Position numbers and translations under genes: made by a program. The notes under the pieces are model-generated. The model saw only the letters and a program-made list of their open reading frames with translations. It was not told the DNA's origin and ran no database searches. Shown one piece after another: positions 1 to 7,599 of a stretch of DNA of 64,000 nt. The DNA is from an uncultured Eubacteriales bacterium (GTDB lineage Bacteria > Bacillota > Clostridia > Tissierellales > Peptoniphilaceae). Every line of letters starts with the position of its first letter. Within the stretch, counting starts at the first letter, position 1. Location of the stretch: contig UQDI01000005.1 of the NCBI GenBank assembly GCA_900539725.1, forward strand, positions 1 to 64,000, written 5' to 3'.

Positions 1-17
1 ATTTAATAGAAATAAGC

Positions 18-80
18 AAACCCAGGAAAAAATTCCTGGGTTTGTCTTCAGTCTGAAATGAGGCGCAAGCCTCATTTTTT
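18..80 (+). terminator. Tandem terminator hairpins of an off-window gene
   Basis: Two hairpins lie back to back. The first has a perfect 11-bp stem (18-28 with 33-43) and an AAAA loop, but no T-run follows. The second has a 9-bp stem (56-64 with 69-77), a GCAA tetraloop and then a T-run, so it is a textbook intrinsic terminator. They most likely end a gene to the left of the window. Positions 81-190 hold only A/T-rich sequence in which I see no feature. Confidence 0.8.
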
Positions 81-190
81 TATGCAAAAATTCATTTTAA
101 TCACAGCTATATAGAAATATAGAAATTAAGAAATTAAAAAGATTAATCAATACAATCTAAATATTACTATTAAAAAATTAAGATAAAGCA

Positions 191-231
191 TATGAAAATT
201 ACTTATTTAATGATATAATATATATGGTGAT
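191..231 (+). promoter_or_regulatory. Extended -10 promoter and RBS of the first gene
   Basis: TATAAT at 214-219 is preceded by TGA, giving an extended -10 element (TGnTATAAT). The matching -35 position (191-196, TATGAA) is poor, as is common with extended -10 promoters. GGTGA at 226-230 is the likely ribosome-binding site for the ATG at 235. Confidence 0.6.
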
Positions 232-234
232 ACT

Positions 235-903
235 ATGGAAAGAAATAAACAATACTTTAAAGAATATATTATGGACTTGCGTTCCATTATCGAGCTATCT
301 AGTTTTTCTTTGATGATACTTAATCTAATCCTCTTGCCAATATCAAAGGTACATAGACTAGACATAGCACTAAGCATATCATTAGTCTTTTATTATCTAA
401 TTATAAGACCAAGGATTAAAGACACACAAACATTCTATGTATTTAGAATTATTGCGAGCAATGCAACAAGAAGGGCATTTTTACACTTTTTATTAGTGCG
501 CGTAATAATAAAAAGAGATCTTAAGATGTATACAAATCACTACTTCATCAAGTACACTATCATTATGATGATTATTTTCATCATGTATTTAATTATTCTT
601 GCTTATATTAGTAGTAAGAAGTTTGCAAAGAAAGAAAAGTTTTTCAAAAACTTCAAGTACAATGATAAATTATTTATTGAGAACTATACATTAGAGAACT
701 TTGAAAATTTTAAATACTATACAAACTTAAGCACACTTTACTCAGATGACAATACCGATAGCGAATTGCTTGATGCTAGATATGAATATCTTAAGGCTTC
801 ACTTGCAGATAAAGAGGAAGATGAAGAATTAGAAAAAATAAGACAAGAGATTTTAAAAAAATTAGATGAAGCATATAAGTTTGTAAAATTTGAAAAAAAG
901 TAA
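235..903 (+). CDS. Unrecognised membrane protein
   Basis: I do not recognise this 222-residue protein. Hydrophobic stretches near residues 22-36, 42-57 and 106-125 look like membrane segments, with a basic amphipathic stretch between the second and third. The last 70 residues are charged, first acidic and then Lys/Glu-rich, and could form a helix or coiled coil in the cytoplasm. It has its own promoter and sits just before the pyrimidine operon, which has a separate promoter, so the two need not be related. It is expressed as a single gene between a terminator and the pyrB promoter. No catalytic motif is visible. Confidence 0.75.
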   Translation: MERNKQYFKEYIMDLRSIIELSSFSLMILNLILLPISKVHRLDIALSISLVFYYLIIRPRIKDTQTFYVFRIIASNATRRAFLHFLLVRVIIKRDLKMYTNHYFIKYTIIMMIIFIMYLIILAYISSKKFAKKEKFFKNFKYNDKLFIENYTLENFENFKYYTNLSTLYSDDNTDSELLDARYEYLKASLADKEEDEELEKIRQEILKKLDEAYKFVKFEKK

Positions 904-912
904 AAAAAGTTC

Positions 913-941
913 TTGACTTTTAATTTTATTAGTAGTATGAT
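913..941 (+). promoter_or_regulatory. Sigma-A promoter of the pyr operon
   Basis: TTGACT (913-918) and TATGAT (936-941) are separated by exactly 17 bases and each differs from consensus by one base. The predicted start lies near 948, leaving a leader of about 25 bases before pyrB. That is too short for a PyrR-type attenuator or other riboswitch. Confidence 0.8.
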
Positions 942-972
942 TATAAGGATAAAAAAATATAGGGAGGATATT

Positions 973-1896
973 ATGCTTAAAGGAAGAAATTATATTGATC
1001 CGGAAGATCTAAGCCTAGAGGAGCTTGATGAGCTATTTGCACTAGGTAAAGAAATTGTTGAAAACGAAAAGGATTTTATGCACGTATGTGACGGTAAAAT
1101 CCTAGCTACTCTATTCTATGAGCCCAGCACCAGAACCAGATTTTCATTTGAAGCCGCTATGTTGAGATTAGGTGGAAATGTTATTGGTTTCTCGGAGCCG
1201 GGCTCTAGTTCTGTAGCAAAGGGAGAAACACTAGCTGATACACTAAGAACAGTTAGCTGCTACTCAGACATTATCGCAATGAGACACCCAAAAGAAGGTG
1301 CTCCACAATATGGCCACAACGCATGTACAGTACCACTAATTAACGCAGGTGACGGTGGACATCAACATCCTACACAAACACTTACAGACCTGTTTACAAT
1401 ACTAAGTGCTAAAGGCAAATTTGACGGCATGACTATAGGTCTATGCGGCGACTTAAAGTTCGGTAGAACAGTTCACTCACTAATCAAAGCAATGTCAAGA
1501 TATAGCAATAACAAATTTGTTCTTATTTCACCAGTTGAACTAAGAGTTCCAAAATACTTAAAAGAACAAGTTCTTGATAAAAAATCTATACCATATACAG
1601 AAGTAGAAAGACTTGAAGATGTAATTGACGATCTTGATGTATTATACATGACACGTGTGCAAAAAGAAAGATTCTTCAACGAAGCTGACTATGTAAGATT
1701 AAAAGACAGCTACGTTCTAGACCTTGAAAAGCTTAAGAACGCAAAGAAAGACCTAGCAATACTTCATCCACTACCAAGAGTTAACGAGATAGCTGTAGAT
1801 GTAGACGACGATCCAAGAGCTTGGTATTTTAGACAAGTTAAGAACGGTATGTATATAAGAATGGCACTGATAGCAAAATTATTGGGGGTTAAATAA
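973..1896 (+). CDS. pyrB: Aspartate carbamoyltransferase catalytic subunit
   Basis: Catalyses carbamoyl phosphate + L-aspartate to N-carbamoyl-L-aspartate, the first committed step of UMP synthesis, in the cytoplasm. The 307-residue protein carries the carbamoyl-phosphate loop STRTR at residues 52-56, a GGHQHPTQT segment in the middle and the HPLPR motif near residue 266, all at the expected places for a chain of about 305 residues. The ATG at 973 is chosen because AGGGAGGA precedes it at good spacing; an in-frame start at 913 lies inside the promoter. The stop overlaps the pyrI ATG by one base (TAATG), so the two subunits are probably translationally coupled into the PyrB-PyrI holoenzyme. 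Confidence 0.97.
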   Translation: MLKGRNYIDPEDLSLEELDELFALGKEIVENEKDFMHVCDGKILATLFYEPSTRTRFSFEAAMLRLGGNVIGFSEPGSSSVAKGETLADTLRTVSCYSDIIAMRHPKEGAPQYGHNACTVPLINAGDGGHQHPTQTLTDLFTILSAKGKFDGMTIGLCGDLKFGRTVHSLIKAMSRYSNNKFVLISPVELRVPKYLKEQVLDKKSIPYTEVERLEDVIDDLDVLYMTRVQKERFFNEADYVRLKDSYVLDLEKLKNAKKDLAILHPLPRVNEIAVDVDDDPRAWYFRQVKNGMYIRMALIAKLLGVK

Positions 1897-2318
1897 TGTT
1901 AAGTATAAATAGTATTTCAAAAGGTATAGTTATAGATCATATACAAGCTGGACATGGTATACAAATATTTGAATATCTAAATCTTAGAGAAGCTGACTAC
2001 ACTGTAGCATTAATCATGAACGCACACAGTGAAAAGATGGGCAGCAAAGACATGATTAAGATTGAAAATGAAATAGATTTAGATTTATCTGCACTAGGCT
2101 TTATCGATCCAAACATTACAGTAAACGTTATTAAAGATGAAAAGATCGAAAGAAAGATAAATCTTACTCTTCCAGAAGTTGTAGAAGGCGTTATAAAATG
2201 CAAGAATCCTCGCTGTATAACATCTGTTGAAAGAAATATTCCGCACAAATTTGTCTTAGTTGATAGAGAAAAAGGCAAATACAAATGTGCTTACTGTGAT
2301 CATGTTTACGGCGAATAA
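1896..2318 (+). CDS. pyrI: Aspartate carbamoyltransferase regulatory subunit
   Basis: Non-catalytic regulatory chain of ATCase. In the enterobacterial enzyme it binds CTP/ATP through its N-terminal domain and docks onto PyrB through a zinc domain. The 140-residue protein has the N-terminal allosteric fold signature and a complete C-terminal four-cysteine zinc site, Cys102, Cys107, Cys131 and Cys134. Its presence implies allosteric feedback on the pathway, which fits the absence of a visible transcription attenuator upstream of the operon. One-base overlap with pyrB and a two-base reach to pyrF. Confidence 0.96.
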   Translation: MLSINSISKGIVIDHIQAGHGIQIFEYLNLREADYTVALIMNAHSEKMGSKDMIKIENEIDLDLSALGFIDPNITVNVIKDEKIERKINLTLPEVVEGVIKCKNPRCITSVERNIPHKFVLVDREKGKYKCAYCDHVYGE

Positions 2319-2319
2319 T

Positions 2320-3186
2320 ATGATTATAGATAGATTATTTGAAGAAGTTCAAAAATTTGGTCCAATCTGTGTCGGTTTAGACACAGATTTGTCCTATATT
2401 CCAGAGCATTTAAATAGTATTGAAAGCATCGCAGATAGAGTTTTTAAATTCAACAAGGACATAATCGATGCAAGCTATGATTTGGTAGCTGTATATAAGC
2501 TTCAAATTGCTTACTACGAAGCTTTAGGCGTAGAAGGACTACTAGCATACAAAAAGACTTTAGAATACCTTAGAGAGAAGAATAAGCTAAGCATAGGCGA
2601 TATTAAAAGGTCTGATATAGCTAAAACAGCTGAAATGTATGCAAAAGCACATTTTGAGGGAGATTTCGAAGCTGACTTTATAACACTTTCACCATTTATG
2701 GGCTATGACAGCATAAAACCTTATTTGCCTTATTTGGAAAGCGGAGAAAAAGGAATATTTGTGCTATTAAGAACTTCAAATCCTGGTGCTTTAGACATAG
2801 AATACCTTGAAAGTAATGGCGAAACATTGTATAATATAATTGGTGACAATTTAAGCAAGATTGCAGATAAATACATCGGTGACTACGGTTACTCATCACT
2901 TGGTTTCGTTGTTGGTGATAATATCATGGATAGTGGCGAACAAGATGAGATAAGAAAGAGATTTCCTAGAGAATTTTTCTTAGTTCCAGGCTATGGCGCT
3001 CAAGGCGGAAAGGCTGCAACTGTAAGAAAATTGCTTACAGAGCTCAATGGCGGCATTGTTAACTCATCAAGAGGTATAATAACAAGCCATATGAAGCACA
3101 TGGACGACACTGATTATAAGTCTGAAAATTATTTAAAATACATTAGAGAAGCTGTTATAAATATGAAGGAGGATATCTGTGGCTAG
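2320..3186 (+). CDS. pyrF: Orotidine 5'-phosphate decarboxylase (type 2)
   Basis: Decarboxylates OMP to UMP, the last step of de novo pyrimidine synthesis. The protein is 288 residues from the ATG at 2320, longer than the roughly 230-residue type 1 enzyme and typical of the type 2 subfamily. The catalytic Asp-x-Lys...Asp array is seen as D94, K96 and D99 in the segment GDIKRSDIAKT. The more upstream in-frame ATGs lie inside pyrI and are rejected; the chosen start follows the pyrI stop by one base, so translation is probably coupled. Its last codons overlap the start of pyrK. Confidence 0.95.
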   Translation: MIIDRLFEEVQKFGPICVGLDTDLSYIPEHLNSIESIADRVFKFNKDIIDASYDLVAVYKLQIAYYEALGVEGLLAYKKTLEYLREKNKLSIGDIKRSDIAKTAEMYAKAHFEGDFEADFITLSPFMGYDSIKPYLPYLESGEKGIFVLLRTSNPGALDIEYLESNGETLYNIIGDNLSKIADKYIGDYGYSSLGFVVGDNIMDSGEQDEIRKRFPREFFLVPGYGAQGGKAATVRKLLTELNGGIVNSSRGIITSHMKHMDDTDYKSENYLKYIREAVINMKEDICG

Positions 3187-3928
3187 AAATGCATACAAAG
3201 AGGGTACGATATTAGAAAATAATCACATTATTGACAATATCTACGTTTTAAAAGTAAGTGGACCATTCGAAGGTGCACCTGGACAATTTTATATGATTAA
3301 ATCGTGGCAAGGAACAGACCCTCTTCTAGCTAGGCCTATAAGCATCTACGATATAGATGAGGAGGGCAATATCTATCTTTTAGTAGCAAATGTTGGCAGA
3401 GGAACAGATATAATGATGAAGCTTAAAAAAGGCGATAAATTATATTTACTTGGACCACTAGGAAACAAGTTCCCATTACCTAATAAGGACGAAAAAGTGG
3501 CTTTAGTTGGCGGCTCTGTTGGTATAGCGCCTCTTAAGTACCTTGCTAGATCTATACAAGATATCACTAAGAATATAGATTATTACGCAGGATTTAGAGA
3601 TAATCCATACTTAATCGAAGATTTTGAAGAATATGTTGAAAATACATATATTTCAACAGAAAGTGGCAAGGTCGGTTATAAAGGATATATCATAGATATT
3701 TTAGAATCGGAGAAATATGATAAGATATACACTTGCGGACCATTCCCAATGATGAAAGCCCTATTATTAAAAGCTCATAATAGAAATAAAGTACTAGTAA
3801 GCATGGAATCAAGGATGGCTTGCGGCGTTGGCACATGCAGGGGCTGCAGCATAAAGACTAAGGTTGGCATGAGACGTGTATGTAAGGACGGACCAATATT
3901 TGGAGGAGGTGTGTTTTTAATTGACTGA
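3179..3928 (+). CDS. pyrK: Dihydroorotate dehydrogenase electron-transfer subunit
   Basis: FAD and [2Fe-2S] subunit that passes electrons from the PyrD flavin to NAD+ in class 1B dihydroorotate dehydrogenase (PyrD2K2). The 249-residue protein has an N-terminal ferredoxin-reductase-like FAD domain (RPISIYDID near residue 45), an NAD-binding region and a C-terminal iron-sulfur site with Cys215, Cys220, Cys223 and Cys235. It starts with GTG at 3179 behind a strong AAGGAGGA (3166-3173) and overlaps the end of pyrF by eight bases. NAD+-linked oxidation suits an anaerobe. Confidence 0.95.
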   Translation: MARNAYKEGTILENNHIIDNIYVLKVSGPFEGAPGQFYMIKSWQGTDPLLARPISIYDIDEEGNIYLLVANVGRGTDIMMKLKKGDKLYLLGPLGNKFPLPNKDEKVALVGGSVGIAPLKYLARSIQDITKNIDYYAGFRDNPYLIEDFEEYVENTYISTESGKVGYKGYIIDILESEKYDKIYTCGPFPMMKALLLKAHNRNKVLVSMESRMACGVGTCRGCSIKTKVGMRRVCKDGPIFGGGVFLID

Positions 3929-4823
3929 TTTAAGAGTAAAGATAGCTGATATTGAATTTAAAAACCCACTAATCGCTGCGAGCGGAACTTTTGGATTTGG
4001 TAAAGAATATGAGGAGTATTATGACATCTCAAAGATAGGTGGCGTCTCAACTAAGGGTCTTACACTTAAACCAAAAGACGGTAATGAAGGCATAAGATTA
4101 TTCGAAACACCTAGTGGTTTAATGAATTCTATAGGCCTTGAAAACCCTGGCATTCAGGCTTTTATCGATAATGAACTAGACTTTCTACTATCAAAGGACC
4201 TTATTACACTTGTAAATATTGGTGGCAATAACATAGAAGATTATCTAGAAGCAGTTAGATTAATATCAAAGACAGAAGCTCAAATGATAGAGCTTAATAT
4301 TTCATGCCCAAACGTTAAAAGCGGCGGTATGGCCTTTGGCATCAAGACTTGCGTTGCTAAAGATGTTGTTAAAAAAGTAAGAGACGTAACAGATAAACCA
4401 CTTATAGTAAAGCTATCACCAAATGCTAATGATATAGTAGAGATGGCTAAAGCTTGCGAGGAAGTTGGTGCAGATGCGCTAAGCCTTGTTAACACATTTA
4501 ACGCCATGGCTATAGATATAGACAGACGCAAAACTGTATTTAACAATAAAACTGCTGGCTTATCAGGTCCTGCCATCAAACCTATAGCTTTGAGAATGAC
4601 TTATGAAGTGTCAAAGGCAGTTAGTATACCTGTTATAGGCATGGGCGGCATACAAAACTATAGAGACGTAATCGAATTTATCATGGCTGGTGCAAGTGCA
4701 GTACAAGTTGGCACTATGAATTTTACAGAGCCAATGATTATGGCAAATATTGCTGAAGACTTAGAAAAATACATGAACGATAATAAGATAGAAAGTTTTG
4801 AAGAGATTAGAGGAATAATTTAA
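3921..4823 (+). CDS. pyrD: Dihydroorotate dehydrogenase, class 1B catalytic subunit
   Basis: FMN enzyme oxidising dihydroorotate to orotate. Residues 126-131 hold the NISCPN motif with Cys129 as the catalytic base, which marks class 1; the class 2 membrane-linked enzyme would use Ser. The neighbouring pyrK makes this class 1B. The chain is 300 residues. The start is TTG at 3921, overlapping pyrK by eight bases, with GGAGGAGGT at 3902-3910 as the ribosome-binding site. pyrC, pyrE and carAB are not in this window, so the pathway must be completed elsewhere. Confidence 0.96.
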   Translation: MTDLRVKIADIEFKNPLIAASGTFGFGKEYEEYYDISKIGGVSTKGLTLKPKDGNEGIRLFETPSGLMNSIGLENPGIQAFIDNELDFLLSKDLITLVNIGGNNIEDYLEAVRLISKTEAQMIELNISCPNVKSGGMAFGIKTCVAKDVVKKVRDVTDKPLIVKLSPNANDIVEMAKACEEVGADALSLVNTFNAMAIDIDRRKTVFNNKTAGLSGPAIKPIALRMTYEVSKAVSIPVIGMGGIQNYRDVIEFIMAGASAVQVGTMNFTEPMIMANIAEDLEKYMNDNKIESFEEIRGII

Positions 4824-5965
4824 TGAGTATAGGTGTAGATATACTTGAAATATCTAGAATTAGAAAATTAATGGAAAATGAAAAGTTTTTGAATCGCTTC
4901 TTTAGTGATGCAGAGATAAGCTATATAGAATCATCAGCTAAGGCTGATGAAACTTGTGCTGGAATTTTTGCGGCTAAAGAAGCTATTATTAAGGCTTTAA
5001 ATGGCAATTTAGCTGGACTACAATATAAAGATATCTCTATAGAGAGAAAAAATGATGTACCATTTGCTTTTGTGAATGGTATAAATTTTTTTGTCTCAAT
5101 CTCGCATGACGGCGACTACGCAATAAGCGTTGCAAGTACAGACGAATACTCTAGCAAAATTAATATTGCTGATGAATTTAATGTCTTTAGAAAAAGAGAT
5201 GACTTTACTCATAAGGGCGACTATGGTAAGCTTGCAATATTTGCTGGATCTCTCTCAATGACTGGGGCGCCTTACTTTGCGTCACTTGCTGCAATGAGGA
5301 CGGGCTGCGGTTTATCTTATTTGTACATTGACAGGGATATACAGGATATACTCAGCGTGAAGCTGTCTGAAACTATAATTAGATGCAATGATAATTATGA
5401 TTTAGCTGATATGGACGCTGTGCTTTTTGGACCAGCGTGGTCATTCTTTGAGAATAGAGATAAAATTTACAAAGACATAATCCATTCAAATAAAAAACTT
5501 GTGATTGATGCAGATGGCCTTTATTATTTGAGAAAATATGGAGATAAACTAGGATATAGAGCCATAATCACGCCGCATTTTGCTGAACTGGCTAGACTTT
5601 TAGATGATGACATAGAAAAAATTATAGAAGAGCCTAAAAAATATGCGCGCCTTGCTAGCGATAAGTTTGAAGTAGTAGTAGTTTTAAAGGGCCATAACAC
5701 TATAGTTATGAATAAAGACAATGAGTACATAAATCATACAGGAAACCCTGGTATGGCGACAGCAGGATCAGGCGATGTACTAGCTGGAATTATTGCTTCA
5801 CTGCTTGTTCAAGGCTTCAAGACCTTTGATGCAGCGAAGTATGGAGTTTATTTGCATGGACTAGCAGGGGATCTTGCAAAAGAAAAATACACAGAATATT
5901 CATTAATAGCAAGCGATATCATTGAGTTTATACCTAAAGCTATTAAGATGATGGAGGTAAAATAA
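4823..5965 (+). CDS. Holo-ACP synthase fused to NAD(P)HX dehydratase
   Basis: Two enzymes in one 380-residue chain. Residues 1 to about 110 are AcpS, which moves the 4'-phosphopantetheine arm from CoA onto acyl carrier protein: GVDILE with Asp6 and Glu9, FAAKEAIIKAL with Glu53, and the SISHD motif near residue 92. Residues about 125-375 are an ADP/ATP-dependent NAD(P)H-hydrate dehydratase of the YjeF C-terminal family (NnrD), with the nucleotide motif TGNPGMATAGSGDVLAG around residues 306-321. A usual GPGLG-like motif reads GPAWS here. The NAD(P)HX epimerase domain (YjeF N-terminal) normally joined to NnrD is absent. The ATG overlaps the pyrD stop by one base, so the gene is co-transcribed with pyr. 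Confidence 0.9.
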   Translation: MSIGVDILEISRIRKLMENEKFLNRFFSDAEISYIESSAKADETCAGIFAAKEAIIKALNGNLAGLQYKDISIERKNDVPFAFVNGINFFVSISHDGDYAISVASTDEYSSKINIADEFNVFRKRDDFTHKGDYGKLAIFAGSLSMTGAPYFASLAAMRTGCGLSYLYIDRDIQDILSVKLSETIIRCNDNYDLADMDAVLFGPAWSFFENRDKIYKDIIHSNKKLVIDADGLYYLRKYGDKLGYRAIITPHFAELARLLDDDIEKIIEEPKKYARLASDKFEVVVVLKGHNTIVMNKDNEYINHTGNPGMATAGSGDVLAGIIASLLVQGFKTFDAAKYGVYLHGLAGDLAKEKYTEYSLIASDIIEFIPKAIKMMEVK

Positions 5966-7141
5966 ATGAATGGCAATAGAGCCGCTTGGCTTGAAATTAA
6001 TTTAAACAATCTTGAATACAATATCAATTCTATAAAAAAAGCTATAAGTCCAGAAACAAAGATCATGCCAGTTATTAAGGCTGATGCATATGGTCATGGA
6101 GCTGTAGCTCTTGCGAAGTTTATGGAAGGCTTAGGCATTGATAGATTTGTAGTATCTGTTGCGAGCGAGGCAATGGAACTTAGGAAAGCAGGCATTGAAG
6201 AGGATATACTTATGCTTAACTATTTAGAAGATAATTATTTAGAAGAAGTAGTAGAAAACAATTTAACAAGCGCCATTTTTACTTATGAAAAAGCTAAAAA
6301 ACTTAGTGATGAGGCCAAAAAACAAAATAAAATATCAAAGATACATATCGCTTTAGATACAGGGATGTCAAGAATTGGTTTTCAAGCTGATGAAGTTCAT
6401 AGAGCAAAGTCTGTGGAAGAAATTTTAAAGATATCAAAGCTTGACAATATCGACATAGAAGGTATATTTACTCACTTTGCTAATGCTGATATCAAAGATA
6501 AAACATTAACTCATAAGCAATATGACAATTATCAAAAAACTGTGGCCATGCTCGAAGAAGCTGGACTTAAGATAAGGATAAAACACGTTTCTAACTCAGC
6601 ATCCATCATGGATCTAAAGGATTTAAACCTTGATTATGTAAGAGCAGGTATCATTCTTTATGGCTACTATCCGTCAGATGAAGTTATAAAAGAAAATTTA
6701 CCTCTAAAGAAGTTAATGCAGTTAAAAGCTTGTATTTCAAATGTCAAAGAGATAGAAGCGGGCGAGGGCGTTAGCTATACTTTCTCTTTTATAGCTGATA
6801 AAAAGACTAAGGTTGCCACAATACCTATAGGTTACGCAGATGGCGTGAGAAGACTTTTGCAAAACAAACTAAAAGTTCTTTATAAGGACAAGCTATTGAA
6901 TAACATCGGAAACATTTGTATGGATCAATTTATGATTGATGCTAGTGGAACAGATGCTCAAGTAGCTGATGTAGTAACCATCATTGGCGACGGCGCTAAC
7001 AAAGCTATGACCTACGATGACCTTGCTAAGATTGAGGGCACTATTAACTATGAAGTTCTAACTGATATGAAGGATAGAATTTCTAGAAAGTATTTTTACG
7101 ATGGAGAAGAGATAAGCTCTCACAACTACAAAGATATATAG
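5966..7141 (+). CDS. alr: Alanine racemase
   Basis: PLP enzyme interconverting L- and D-alanine for peptidoglycan. The 391-residue protein has the PLP lysine Lys38 in VIKADAYGHG and the second catalytic residue Tyr271 in GVSYTFS, followed by PIGYADG. The start directly abuts the stop of the AcpS-NnrD gene and is preceded by GGAGG at 5953-5957. The order acpS/nnr-alr-mazF resembles the acpS-alr-ndoAI-ndoA arrangement of Bacillus, except that the antitoxin gene is missing. Confidence 0.96.
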   Translation: MNGNRAAWLEINLNNLEYNINSIKKAISPETKIMPVIKADAYGHGAVALAKFMEGLGIDRFVVSVASEAMELRKAGIEEDILMLNYLEDNYLEEVVENNLTSAIFTYEKAKKLSDEAKKQNKISKIHIALDTGMSRIGFQADEVHRAKSVEEILKISKLDNIDIEGIFTHFANADIKDKTLTHKQYDNYQKTVAMLEEAGLKIRIKHVSNSASIMDLKDLNLDYVRAGIILYGYYPSDEVIKENLPLKKLMQLKACISNVKEIEAGEGVSYTFSFIADKKTKVATIPIGYADGVRRLLQNKLKVLYKDKLLNNIGNICMDQFMIDASGTDAQVADVVTIIGDGANKAMTYDDLAKIEGTINYEVLTDMKDRISRKYFYDGEEISSHNYKDI

Positions 7142-7159
7142 CTTAAACCCGTAAAGTTA

Positions 7160-7188
7160 TTGACTTATAAGCGATTTTAACTTATAAT
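7160..7188 (+). promoter_or_regulatory. Sigma-A promoter of mazF
   Basis: TTGACT (7160-7165), a 17-base spacer and TATAAT (7183-7188). A second overlapping TATAAT occurs at 7188-7193. The promoter lies in the 82-base gap after alr, so mazF can be transcribed independently of the operon upstream. Confidence 0.75.
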
Positions 7189-7223
7189 ATAATTGTCTTA
7201 CTTATCAGAAAGGATGTGAGAAT

Positions 7224-7568
7224 ATGATTAAAAGAGGTGATATTATATATGCAGATTTATCACCTGTCATAGGCTCTGAACAAGGCGGTGTGAGGCCAGT
7301 CATTGTCGTGCAGAACGATGTTGGCAACAAGTATTCACCGACCATCATTGTTGCGGCAATTACAAGTCAACTGAATAAATCTAAACTACCGACCCATATA
7401 GAGATAGATGGACCGGAATTTGGCTTGCCTAAGGATAGTGTAATTTTGCTTGAACAGATCAGAACTATTGATAAGAAAAGATTAAGAGAAAAGATAGGCA
7501 GCGTAACTGACAAGCTTATGGCGAAGGTTGACGAGGGACTAAAGATAAGTTTAGCATTGACTAAATAA
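7224..7568 (+). CDS. mazF: MazF/NdoA-type endoribonuclease toxin, no adjacent antitoxin
   Basis: Sequence-specific mRNA endoribonuclease of the MazF/PemK family. The 114-residue protein has the N-terminal KRGDIIYADLSP strand, Arg24 in GGVRPVIVVQN and Thr47 in AAITSQL, which align with the catalytic Arg25 and Thr48 of Bacillus subtilis MazF, so it looks intact. In Bacillus the antitoxin gene (ndoAI/mazE) sits between alr and mazF. Here only 82 bases separate them and hold a promoter and RBS, and no antitoxin follows either (the next gene is a sugar-nucleotide dehydrogenase). The antitoxin may be encoded elsewhere or control may be different. Confidence 0.93.
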   Translation: MIKRGDIIYADLSPVIGSEQGGVRPVIVVQNDVGNKYSPTIIVAAITSQLNKSKLPTHIEIDGPEFGLPKDSVILLEQIRTIDKKRLREKIGSVTDKLMAKVDEGLKISLALTK

Positions 7569-7599
7569 TTTTTACATATAGAAAATTTAGGAGGAAATA

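Noticed and set aside
913..972. Longer pyrB start at 913
   Set aside because: It overlaps the promoter -35/-10 boxes and lacks a ribosome-binding site; the ATG at 973 has AGGGAGGA.
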